Shown here: positions 7,372 through 15,591 of the stretch, one piece after another
Layout: every line of letters starts with the position of its first letter
Numbering within the stretch: the stretch's first letter is position 1
Position numbers and translations under genes: made by a program
Notes under the pieces: generated by a model
What the model saw: the letters and a program-made list of their open reading frames with translations, nothing else
What the model was told of the DNA's origin: nothing
Database searches by the model: none
NCBI GenBank assembly: GCA_014238945.1
Contig: JABAAB010000115.1
Coordinates: forward strand, 163,781-227,780
Source of the DNA: Lysobacterales bacterium
Lineage (GTDB): Bacteria > Pseudomonadota > Gammaproteobacteria > Xanthomonadales > SZUA-36
DNA length: 64,000 nt
Direction of reading: 5' to 3'

Positions 7372-10064
7372 TACTTCCACTCCGCTGGTGGCCGGTGGGT
7401 TTTCGCCCAGGCTGCATAACGCAGCGAATCGGCCAGTTCAGGTTGCCAGGTCCCGGCCCCGGGTGAGGTCAGGAGGGTGATATAGCTTTCCAGTATCTGC
7501 TCATCACGGAGCAGGTCCGGGTCCTTGTTGAATTCAGTAATGCGGTTACGCAGCGCAGTTATCTGCTCGCGCAAGGCCCTCAGGACGATCGCAGCCTCAG
7601 CGGGCTGTTGCCGGCCCAGGGCATCGGCCGCCCGGCCAACCGCGCTACTGAAATGCCTTGCCAGCAGATTTTTGAGCACCGAATGTTCAGCTGGCCCCCG
7701 CAGCAATGGTCCCGACGGCAGACTGAGTTGTCCGCGCAGACTGCCGTTTTGCAGGTATACCAGGTCCTTGTAGCGCAGGCTTACCGTTGCGATATCACCG
7801 GGTTTTTCCACCAGCACATCAAGCAGCACCGTGACATCGTCACCTGCAAAAATACTGGGGATTACAATCTGGATTCCGTTCTCATCTTCGCCGCGGTCTG
7901 CAGCAATTCCCAGGTTGGCGCTCAGACGATGGTCCATGCTGTTCTCGATTTCTCGTACACGCCGGGATTTCTTTGCGTCCAGACGTTCGGAGCCCACCAC
8001 TCCGATCAGGTGGACACCCGACGCGAGGTGTATGGACAACCGTGCCGCTCGTGCAACGGCCCTGCTTGAGGTATGCAGTTCGGTTTCGATCAGTTGCCGG
8101 GCCTGGTCCGGTGACTGCAGAATCCGCCGGTTACCCAGACCGGCCAGAACCAGCTGTTCAACCCGGCTGGCCTGTGGCTGGTTTCCGAGGGGAATCACAC
8201 TCAGGGTAATTCCGTCTTTGGCCTGTTCGTGAATTTGCCCAGTCAGGGTATCGGCATCTTCCAGTGTGTCCGCACTGATCAGCAGAATTGAACTGCTGCC
8301 CAGTGGTTGGCCCGGATCATCTCCTTGTCTGACCAGTGTGCTAACTTTGCGGATGGCGGTGGCGAGATCCCGGTCCTTGCCAGTATCCGGTGCTCCATTG
8401 CCTATGATTGCCCGCCTGGCAAGTTGCAATGGACCAAAACGAAATTCATCTGCCGGCACCACCAGTCCACCCGGTCCGTTGATGACCAGTGAGAACCGGT
8501 CCCCTGCCTGTTTGCTGGCCAGAACCGCATCCAGCAGGGCGCGGGCAGCAATGCGTGTACTGTCATCGACTTCCGCAGGCAAGTCGATCACCACGCCCAT
8601 ATTCATCGCCGGGCGTTGGCCACGCCGGTGTTCTATCCCCCGGATCCCGACCTGGATCCGCATACGTGTGGCTCCGTCCACTGCATTGGCGTCGCTCATC
8701 AGGCTCAGGGCCAGTGCGTTATCAGCGGGGGCATCGAAGGGCTGTGAAACCGGTCTGACATGCTGATCCAGAAGCAGCTCATACCCAAGTCCACTGCGGT
8801 CCCAGTTTGACAGTCGGGTTTTGAGCAGACGAATATTCGGGTCGCCTGGTATGTAATTATTGGCCCAATAACCTTCGGCGGGCTGAAATTTCAGTTGTTC
8901 GATTGCTTGAAAATAGGATTGAAAATCGAAACCGTCGATCAATTGGTTCCCGGGTCCGGTTGTTAGCCGGGTGTTGGCGATTTCGCGACTCTTCAAGTTC
9001 GATTCGGATACCAGGCTGGACTGGCCGCCAATGATGTACTGGCTGAACCCTGTGTCTGGATCGTGTGGAATCTGTGCACGGTCACGCTCGTCCCGTGACC
9101 GTGATATTTCATCTGCATAAAAATACTGACTGTCCTCTTCAACTGATTCGGACTCCGTTACAGGATTCGCCATGAAGTTATCGGATACGAAATGCTCCCT
9201 GTTTTGTTTTCCCCTTTCTTTGGAATTTTGCTCTCCGCTGTTTCTACTTCCCGATTGATTACCAAAAGTGGTATTTGAGGCGGTTTTTTTATCGGCTGAC
9301 CCCTTGTTCTTTTGCAACGCGCCCGCAAGCTTGGCGGTCTCTGCGGCAGTTTCAGGCGTCGCTGATTGCTGGGGGGGCTCACTGTCATTCAACAAGTCGG
9401 ATTCAGCCACCAGATTATCGCTTTTTGACAGACTGTTTTTGCGCAAGGATTCCCGTTTGGTAACCACCACAATTCGATTCTCATCTTCCGGTTCTCTGTC
9501 CCTTCTAAGGTTGAGCGCTCCGGCTTCCTCTGGCCGGTCAGTGATGACGAAGCCATTGTCCATGTCCGTTGTATGGGCACCTGTTTCACCCGGCGCATTT
9601 CTGCCGTTTTTACCGACATCCGATCCGTTCATTTCCCGTTGCAGGTCCCTTGGCTCTGCGTATTGTTTGAACTCTTCATACCCGATTCGGCTTGTAACTT
9701 CATACTCCTCTTTTGTGGCAGGAATCATCAAAGACGGATATTCGTTGTCGAGCATGTCCCGGGAGAGACCCATGACTGCCAGCACTACAACGATGCTGGC
9801 CAGGGATGTAGCCATTCGAGGCGTTGGATAGTTGTTGCTTGATGAATTCGTTTCCTTTGCCTCGATTGCCTCAAGGGTACGTTGCACAAGAGCCGGGTCC
9901 GGTTGATGCTCGGGCAGAATATCGAGCAGGCCGGGGATGCGATCCCAGGATTGAAGCAGCAGATGACAGTGGTCACAGTCGTCAAGGTGCGCCTCGAACT
10001 GATGTTGAACCGATTCCCGACCGTGCTTCAACAAATGATGTTTCAGACGTTCACATGTGTCCAT
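7371..10064 (-). CDS. Zinc-finger anti-sigma factor fused to a von Willebrand A region
   Basis: 897 residues. The N-terminus carries the HxxxCxxC pattern of zinc-binding anti-sigma factors (H26, C30, C33). A transmembrane segment follows at about 86-102. Then comes a long polar Asp/Glu/Ser/Asn-rich linker (about 110-340). A periplasmic region (about 390-720) resembles YfbK-type von Willebrand A proteins: IDGFDFQSYFQAIEQLKF precedes a vWA-like fold with GVVIDLPAEVDDS in the metal-site position (a degenerate DxSxS) and SSILLISADTLEDADT. The gene overlaps the 3' end of the ECF sigma gene by 14 bases, so it is very probably its cognate anti-sigma. The fusion suggests that vWA-mediated sensing or assembly in the periplasm controls sigma release; this is inference. 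Confidence 0.75.
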   Translation of the reverse strand: MDTCERLKHHLLKHGRESVQHQFEAHLDDCDHCHLLLQSWDRIPGLLDILPEHQPDPALVQRTLEAIEAKETNSSSNNYPTPRMATSLASIVVVLAVMGLSRDMLDNEYPSLMIPATKEEYEVTSRIGYEEFKQYAEPRDLQREMNGSDVGKNGRNAPGETGAHTTDMDNGFVITDRPEEAGALNLRRDREPEDENRIVVVTKRESLRKNSLSKSDNLVAESDLLNDSEPPQQSATPETAAETAKLAGALQKNKGSADKKTASNTTFGNQSGSRNSGEQNSKERGKQNREHFVSDNFMANPVTESESVEEDSQYFYADEISRSRDERDRAQIPHDPDTGFSQYIIGGQSSLVSESNLKSREIANTRLTTGPGNQLIDGFDFQSYFQAIEQLKFQPAEGYWANNYIPGDPNIRLLKTRLSNWDRSGLGYELLLDQHVRPVSQPFDAPADNALALSLMSDANAVDGATRMRIQVGIRGIEHRRGQRPAMNMGVVIDLPAEVDDSTRIAARALLDAVLASKQAGDRFSLVINGPGGLVVPADEFRFGPLQLARRAIIGNGAPDTGKDRDLATAIRKVSTLVRQGDDPGQPLGSSSILLISADTLEDADTLTGQIHEQAKDGITLSVIPLGNQPQASRVEQLVLAGLGNRRILQSPDQARQLIETELHTSSRAVARAARLSIHLASGVHLIGVVGSERLDAKKSRRVREIENSMDHRLSANLGIAADRGEDENGIQIVIPSIFAGDDVTVLLDVLVEKPGDIATVSLRYKDLVYLQNGSLRGQLSLPSGPLLRGPAEHSVLKNLLARHFSSAVGRAADALGRQQPAEAAIVLRALREQITALRNRITEFNKDPDLLRDEQILESYITLLTSPGAGTWQPELADSLRYAAWAKTHRPPAEWK

Positions 10065-10674
10065 TGTCGTTCTCCGCGGTTTCGCGTTTTCCCAGGTCCA
10101 GTGCCAGTGCCAGTCTGGCTCTTCTCAGGTGAGTCTTGATGGTGTTTTCGGGTAAACCCATGACCCGTGCAATGTCTTTCATACGCAGACCTTTCATGGT
10201 GAAAAGCACCAGTGTTTCCCGTTGTCTGTCGGGCAGTTGTCTGATGCGGCCCTCGAGCCATTCCAATGTCGATTGATCTTCAAGCATCTGATCTGCCCCC
10301 GGGTTGTGGTCCGTAGGATTGCAATGGTTTTTATTGATCCGTAAACGGAAGAGGAAGTGGGTTTTTCTGTAGAGGTCGCGACGGTGATTTCTTACGGTGT
10401 TCAATGCGATTGTCGCGATCCAGGGTTTCAGGGACTGATTCGGCCGATAGCGGGATGCGGACTGGTGTATACGAAGGAAAATTTCCTGGAAAAGATCATC
10501 ACGGTAAACTGGGTCAATGCCATAACGCCATAGAATGGTGGTGACAAACCCCCGGTAAGCCGAAAATAACTGCTCGAAGGCCTGTTGATCCCCGCGGCTG
10601 TGGCGTGGTAACCAGCCGCGTTCGTCGATTTCAACCACCTCGCTTTCGACTGTTATGACGTTGCCCCTGTTCAT
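10051..10674 (-). CDS. ECF-type RNA polymerase sigma factor
   Basis: 207 residues. Region 2 is seen in QQAFEQLFSAYRGFV and YRDDLFQEIFLRIHQS, with the DNA-melting segment LKPWIATIALNTVRNHRRD. Region 4 has QLPDRQRETLVLF followed by the helix-turn-helix MKDIARVMGLPENTIKTHLRR. Length and two-domain layout are typical of group 4 (ECF) factors. A strong ribosome-binding site (aaaaaggagtc) precedes the ATG. The stop overlaps the start region of the zinc-finger anti-sigma gene. Upstream on the same strand lies GAAACTTT (10723-10730) within the symmetric tgaaagtttca (10721-10731), which resembles an ECF -35 element, so autoregulation is possible but not shown. Confidence 0.93.
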   Translation of the reverse strand: MNRGNVITVESEVVEIDERGWLPRHSRGDQQAFEQLFSAYRGFVTTILWRYGIDPVYRDDLFQEIFLRIHQSASRYRPNQSLKPWIATIALNTVRNHRRDLYRKTHFLFRLRINKNHCNPTDHNPGADQMLEDQSTLEWLEGRIRQLPDRQRETLVLFTMKGLRMKDIARVMGLPENTIKTHLRRARLALALDLGKRETAENDNGHM

Positions 10675-10804
10675 GACTCCTTTTTCTCGCGTTCCTACCA
10701 GTGCTTACACCCTTGCACACTGAAAGTTTCAATTATTGACATCGCGCATGAATTTACGCGCCCCAATGGATACGTGAATTCGCCAGGAAAAGGGTTAATA
10801 AATC

Positions 10805-10839
10805 TTGACATTCTTTCGATAGTCGAATTAACTCGACTA
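10805..10839 (+). promoter_or_regulatory. Promoter -35 and operator-like palindrome before the agmatine operon
   Basis: TTGACA at 10805-10810 is a perfect -35 box. Where the -10 should fall lies a perfect 7-bp inverted repeat, TAGTCGA (10820-10826) and TCGACTA (10833-10839), separated by ATTAAC. Its dyad size fits a TetR-family dimer, and the operon ends with a TetR gene. A repressor bound here would block the promoter. The start codon of aguB follows at 10865 after a good ribosome-binding site (gaggag). Confidence 0.6.
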
Positions 10840-10864
10840 ATAAACTCAATCTGAGGAGAACACC

Positions 10865-11746
10865 ATGGAGGTGACCGTTGCCGCGACACAGATGCATTGC
10901 ACATGGGAAATTGAAGCAAATATAGAGCGGGCGGAGTCGCTGGTGCACGAAGCGGCAGATCGCGGTGCCCAGGTCATCCTGGTGCAGGAACTGTTTGAAA
11001 CACCTTACTTTTGTATAGACGAACAGAACCGTCACTTCGACCTGGCGCATACACTTCAGGATCAACCCACAATAAAAAGGATGCAGAAAATCGCACGGGA
11101 AAGAAAACTGGTGTTACCGGTGTCCTTTTTTGAAAATGCCGGTCTGGCCTACTACAACTCTATCGCGATCATCGACGCCGATGGCAGCATCGTCGGGTTC
11201 TATCGCAAAAGCCACATTCCCGACTTTCCACTTTATGAAGAGAAGTTCTATTTCAGCCCTGGAGACACAGGTTTCCGGGTGTTTGATACACGCTACGGGC
11301 GCATCGGCGTGGGTATCTGCTGGGACCAGTGGTTTCCCGAAGCAGCCAGGGCCATGGTATTGCAGGGAGCTGAAATGTTGTTCTATCCGACCGCCATTGG
11401 CAGTGAGTTGCACGATGCCGATCTGGACAGCAAGGATCACTGGCAAATGGTTATGCGGGGCCACGCGGCAGCCAATATGGTTCCGGTGATAGCATCGAAT
11501 CGTATTGGTGAGGAAAAAAGCGATGACCTGGCATTGGAATTCTACGGCTCATCTTTCATAAGCGACCATCTGGGCACCCTGGTTGAGGAGGCTGACCGCA
11601 ACAGTCAGGCGGTGCTGACCCACTGCTTCAATCTTGATGAATGTCGTGAGTATCGGCGGAACTGGGGAGTTTTCAGGGATCGTCGTCCGGATTTGTACAG
11701 GCCATTGCTATCGCTGGACGGACTGAACCCCTGGCCGGGCGTCTAA
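10865..11746 (+). CDS. aguB: N-carbamoylputrescine amidase
   Basis: 293 residues, the usual length for this nitrilase-superfamily enzyme. The catalytic triad is visible: Glu42 (LVQELFETPYF), Lys115 (GFYRKSHIPD) and Cys152 (GVGICWDQWFPEAAR). These sequence blocks and the internal HWQMVMRGHAAANMVPV are characteristic of AguB rather than of beta-ureidopropionase. It hydrolyses N-carbamoylputrescine to putrescine, CO2 and ammonia in the cytoplasm, the second step after agmatine deiminase, which is encoded two genes downstream. The start is set by ctgaggagaacaccATG. Confidence 0.93.
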   Translation: MEVTVAATQMHCTWEIEANIERAESLVHEAADRGAQVILVQELFETPYFCIDEQNRHFDLAHTLQDQPTIKRMQKIARERKLVLPVSFFENAGLAYYNSIAIIDADGSIVGFYRKSHIPDFPLYEEKFYFSPGDTGFRVFDTRYGRIGVGICWDQWFPEAARAMVLQGAEMLFYPTAIGSELHDADLDSKDHWQMVMRGHAAANMVPVIASNRIGEEKSDDLALEFYGSSFISDHLGTLVEEADRNSQAVLTHCFNLDECREYRRNWGVFRDRRPDLYRPLLSLDGLNPWPGV

Positions 11747-11749
11747 CTG

Positions 11750-12910
11750 GTGCAGGTCAGAAATATCCACCAATTCCTGGCGTTTTCTGTTATCGGGTCC
11801 GTCACTCTGATGCCCTTGCTTGTATTGCCAGCGATGATTGGGGTGCTGGTGGACCAGGCGGGTATGTCGGAATCATTCGCAGGTTGGTCAGCATCTCTCA
11901 ATTTTCTGGGTGTGGCCATCGTGGGATTGGTGATTTCCCTGAAGGTACATCACATCAATCTCAGAAAACTTGGCAGACTGGCGTTGGTGCTGGCGATTTT
12001 TGCCGATTTGATCTCGGCGACAACTATTGGATCAACGACCATCTTCCTGGTGGTGCGGGTAATCGCCGGGATCACTTTGGGAGCGGGATACATTGCAGCG
12101 GTATCTTCGTTTGCACGCTACGATGACTATGAGCGCGGCTTCGGCATTTTTGTCACCCTGCAGTTTATGATCAGCGGTACGGGTTTGTACCTGGTGCCAG
12201 TGTATTCAGACTGGTTGGGCGCAAGCGGTCTTTTTTACCTATTTGCCGTACTTGACCTGCTGGCACTGTCTCTGTGCCACTTTCTGCCTTCAAAAATCGT
12301 GGCAAAACAAGGAAGCCAGGGATCGGCCTCCGAACTTCGACTTCTATTGACATTATCAGCTGTACTTGCGATCGCCGGCTTCACCTTGTTCGAGGCTGCA
12401 AACAATGCCCAGTTTACCTATATCGAGCGCTTTGGCGTCATGCTGGGCCTGACCGATCATCAATTTGGCCTCGCACTACTTGTCGCGTCACTGGCCGGGA
12501 TACCGGGCGCGTTTATGATTGTTATCGTCGGTCAGCGTTTTGGGATGATCGGTCCGTTGACCCTGGGGTTTTTGATTGCAGTTGCAGGGCTATTTACCCT
12601 GCTTGAGGCCAATTCATATACCGCTTTTTTCACCGGCTGCTGTTTTATGGTGTTTTCCTGGGCATTCTGTCTGCCATTCATTCAATCCTTGCTGGCAAAT
12701 ATTGATCGCAGTGGCAGTGCAATTGCAGCCGGTACATCCTTTTCTGCCTTCGGCGCCGCGCTTGGACCGGGCACCGCCGCACTGGTCGTCGCCAGCACCA
12801 ATGTTACCCACGTTTTCAGGTTGTCTGTTGGCTTGTTTGTGCTTGCTTACGTTTGTTTTTATTATGCTTCCAGCCGCCGGCAGGGTGATCAGACAGGACC
12901 GCAGACATGA
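11750..12910 (+). CDS. MFS transporter in the agmatine operon
   Basis: 386 residues starting at a GTG three bases after aguB. The sequence is hydrophobic throughout, with about 12 predicted membrane segments. It begins with a typical MFS first helix (FSVIGSVTLMPLLVLPAM) and a basic loop between helices 2 and 3 (KVHHINLRKLGRL). The stop overlaps the aguA start (ATGA). The family moves small solutes by proton coupling. Its position between aguB and aguA makes agmatine, N-carbamoylputrescine or putrescine the obvious substrate candidates, by inference only. P. aeruginosa aguBA, as I know it, has no MFS gene inserted between its two enzymes. Confidence 0.82.
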   Translation: MQVRNIHQFLAFSVIGSVTLMPLLVLPAMIGVLVDQAGMSESFAGWSASLNFLGVAIVGLVISLKVHHINLRKLGRLALVLAIFADLISATTIGSTTIFLVVRVIAGITLGAGYIAAVSSFARYDDYERGFGIFVTLQFMISGTGLYLVPVYSDWLGASGLFYLFAVLDLLALSLCHFLPSKIVAKQGSQGSASELRLLLTLSAVLAIAGFTLFEAANNAQFTYIERFGVMLGLTDHQFGLALLVASLAGIPGAFMIVIVGQRFGMIGPLTLGFLIAVAGLFTLLEANSYTAFFTGCCFMVFSWAFCLPFIQSLLANIDRSGSAIAAGTSFSAFGAALGPGTAALVVASTNVTHVFRLSVGLFVLAYVCFYYASSRRQGDQTGPQT

Positions 12911-13941
12911 ACTGCTTAAAAGCAGGTGATGATCCCAGGGATGGCGGCTGTTTCATGCCGGGAGAATGGGCACAGCACAGTTGCTGCTGGATGGCATGGC
13001 CCTGTCGTGAAGGCCTGTGGTCGAATACCGACGCGACGCAAAAAGAGTACGCCAAAGTCGCCAATACGATCGCATGGTTTGAAACCGTGAACATGCTGGT
13101 GCCAGAAAATAAACTTGATGTGGCAAAAGCCCGATTGGCTGAAATGGTCAATATTATTGAAATGCCCATCGACGATTCCTGGGCCCGCGATTCCGGCCCG
13201 AACTTTCTGATCGGTGGGGATCGTCTTGCCGGCTCATGCTGGGAGTTTAATGCATGGGGCAACAAGTACCAGCCCTACGACCAGGACGCGCAGATGGGCA
13301 GACGTATTCTTGACCACGAAAACGCACATTGTTTTACCAGTTCACTGGTGGCCGAGGGCGGTGGCATCACCGTTGACGGCGAAGGTACCATTATCACCAC
13401 CGAGTCCTGCTTCCTGAACAAGAATCGCAATCCTCACTGGAGCCGCAAGGAAATTGAAGAGGAGCTGTGCAGAACTTTGGGGGCAAGCAAGGTCATATGG
13501 CTACCCGGAGACCCGCAAGAGACGGAGACCGATGGTCACGTCGATGGTATTGCTGCATTCATTGAACCCGGACGGGTACTGGTGGAGATCAACAGGGACA
13601 AGACCGATCCGCATTATGGAGTTGGCCAGGAGAACACCCGGGCACTTGCAAACCAGGTTGATGCAAAAGGACGCAGACTTGAACTTGAATTTATTCAGGA
13701 AGGAACTTACCACCCCGGGCAGTGGAACGGTGGTTGTAGCTCCTATATCAATTCATACCTGGCAAATGGTGCTGTTATCGTGCCGGGATATGGTTATGAA
13801 CATGATTCCCGGGCGCTTGAGACCTATGGGGCCCTGTATCCTGATCGCGAAATTGTGCAGGTACAAATCGGTAGTATAGCCCTTGGCGGTGGTGGGATTC
13901 ATTGCATCACCCAGCAGCAACCGGTGCTGGCCCAGGATTGA
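12907..13941 (+). CDS. aguA: Agmatine deiminase
   Basis: 344 residues, somewhat shorter than the roughly 360-370 usual for the family. The guanidine-modifying fold shows MPGEWAQHSCCWMAWP at the N-terminus, the active-site DDSWARDSGPNF, the His in TETDGHVDGIAAF, and the nucleophile Cys333 in GGGGIHCITQQQP. It converts agmatine to N-carbamoylputrescine and ammonia, feeding AguB. The ATG overlaps the MFS stop by four bases, so translation is probably coupled. With aguB this gives a complete arginine decarboxylase-derived route to putrescine; no arginine decarboxylase gene is present in the window. Confidence 0.94.
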   Translation: MNCLKAGDDPRDGGCFMPGEWAQHSCCWMAWPCREGLWSNTDATQKEYAKVANTIAWFETVNMLVPENKLDVAKARLAEMVNIIEMPIDDSWARDSGPNFLIGGDRLAGSCWEFNAWGNKYQPYDQDAQMGRRILDHENAHCFTSSLVAEGGGITVDGEGTIITTESCFLNKNRNPHWSRKEIEEELCRTLGASKVIWLPGDPQETETDGHVDGIAAFIEPGRVLVEINRDKTDPHYGVGQENTRALANQVDAKGRRLELEFIQEGTYHPGQWNGGCSSYINSYLANGAVIVPGYGYEHDSRALETYGALYPDREIVQVQIGSIALGGGGIHCITQQQPVLAQD

Positions 13942-13948
13942 CTGATAA

Positions 13949-14578
13949 GTGACTACGCGGCAGAAGATTGGACTGCGAAAAGCACCCACGGCCACACGCG
14001 AACCGGGTCGAAAGCGCCGTCGGCAACTGCTGGACTCGGCCTATGAATTATTGTGCGAACAGGCCGTTGAAGATATATCTTTTCGGGATATTGCAAATCA
14101 CGCCAATGTCCCCGAGGGATCTGCTTACCATTTTTTCGCAAACCGCTTTGATATATTTTCCTCACTTGCGAAGTCGCTAAGCGATCAGTTCATCGAGGCG
14201 CACCGCAGACCGGTGCCCAAAAATTGTCGCGGGTCCTGGCAGGATCTCGCCGCTCACCTCGTCGATGTCGGCGCCGCCGTGTATGGCGAGAACCCGCCAG
14301 CCCGACAGTTGCTCATCGGTGGCAAGACACCGCCCGAAGTGAAACAGGCCGACAGGATGAATGACCGGGGCGTCGCAAGGGTCATGCACGAGGTATTCTC
14401 AAAGCATTTTGACATTCCCGGTAGCCGGGTGGTAATCGATGCGTTTTACTACTTCATTGAGATTACCGATCTGATTTTCATGCTGTCGGTGATAGAACAC
14501 GGCGAGATTACCAATGAAATGCTGGACGAGGCCAAACGTGCAGGTACCGCCTATCTGGGAACCTACATCCAGGAATAA
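13949..14578 (+). CDS. TetR-family regulator, probable AguR-type repressor
   Basis: 209 residues from a GTG seven bases after aguA. The N-terminal helix-turn-helix reads VEDISFRDIANHANVPEGSAYHFFANRFDIF, standard for TetR proteins. The C-terminal ligand-binding half (about residues 85-205) is helical. In Pseudomonas aeruginosa the TetR-type AguR represses the agmatine operon and responds to agmatine and N-carbamoylputrescine. Location at the end of this operon and the dimer-sized palindrome over the operon promoter (10820-10839) support the same role here. The ligand is inferred from context. Confidence 0.88.
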   Translation: MTTRQKIGLRKAPTATREPGRKRRRQLLDSAYELLCEQAVEDISFRDIANHANVPEGSAYHFFANRFDIFSSLAKSLSDQFIEAHRRPVPKNCRGSWQDLAAHLVDVGAAVYGENPPARQLLIGGKTPPEVKQADRMNDRGVARVMHEVFSKHFDIPGSRVVIDAFYYFIEITDLIFMLSVIEHGEITNEMLDEAKRAGTAYLGTYIQE

Positions 14579-14614
14579 TCTTCAGATCGTCGATTACCCC
14601 GGTCAAGGCGTTCT

Positions 14615-15468
14615 TTATTCCTCTCCTATGGTTACCAGGGTTTCAAACTGCCCGTTTGGCAACTGTTTTCTGACCCGCGAACCAAAGTGGCCGAGCCCAT
14701 CCTGGTAGGCAACTTCAAGTACACAGACAGTTCCTTCCTGAACAAGCACGCCTGTTGGGGACCAGGGTGACTGTGCGTGATATATCTCCGTTCTTGATCC
14801 CGCTTGATCAATTTTCAGAACTCTGCGATTTCCGAAATAAGCAAAATAGAGATCGCCATTTTCAGCGACATCAAATCCCAGCACGTGATTGAATCTCCCA
14901 TCAGCATACACGGGTCATCGGGTGGGGATGTGTGCAGCTTATTTGCCAGCATGGTTATTTCGCCCTGTTTGGAAATTCTGTGCAATGCATCTCGATCAGT
15001 CACCAGAATAGAACCATCCGGAGCCATGGCCATGGTCGTCATCGAATGAGGCTGGATAATTGCCAGCAGTGTTTGATGGCCCTGAGGCGTTCTCTTCAGG
15101 ATGCCTTCACGACCGGGAAAATAGACAGTGCCAGCCGGGTCCGCGAGCGCGCTTTCGCCCAGGAACCAATCCCGATTCAGTACAGGTGAAATCAGATCGG
15201 TAGTGGTGCCTGCGGCACTTAGCATTTTAAAACTGTCATAAGGTCCCGTTGCGCCGCGATATTCCTCAACCGGATAGTAAAGGTTCTGCAGTTCATCGAG
15301 TTGAATGAGGGAAACAGGATCAAAACCTGGATGGAGAATATCGGTTTGATGTGATGGTTCATCTGGTTTGTGCCCAGTGGCTGGATAATTGGTGTTGTGA
15401 CCCTTATGAAAAGTTGATCGACTGTACAAGCAATAGTTCAACCCGATGAACAAATAATTCCGCACCAA
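14615..15468 (-). pseudogene. Frameshifted NHL/SMP-30-like beta-propeller protein
   Basis: Two minus-strand frames carry one protein. From 15468 the frame gives propeller-like repeats (ADPAGTVYFPGREGILKR, then MAMAPDGSILVTDRDALHR) up to TSPPDDP. After that it turns into non-protein-like sequence and stops at 14815. The next frame continues from about 14911 with VYADGRFNHVLGFDVAENG, then DLYFAYFGNRRVLKID, and ends at 14615. Loss of one base near 14909-14914, inside a short G/C run, reconciles the two. Such proteins are lactonase-like or binding propellers. The first 30 residues look atypical and lack a clear signal peptide, so the 5' end may also be decayed. Either a recent pseudogene or a sequence error. 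Confidence 0.68.
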
Positions 15469-15591
15469 TCAGCATCAACCTGGAGCCGGCAGCTTCAGAA
15501 ATATCAGAAACCGGTCACTTGAATCCAACATCTATCTAACTGGGTTACATAAATGATACAGTGATCCGCTTAAAATTTTCAGGACATAATC

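Noticed and set aside
6238..7419. 393-codon plus-strand open frame
   Set aside because: Antisense to the 1015-residue envelope protein, no ribosome-binding site, and composition rich in His/Gly/Arg typical of a shadow frame.
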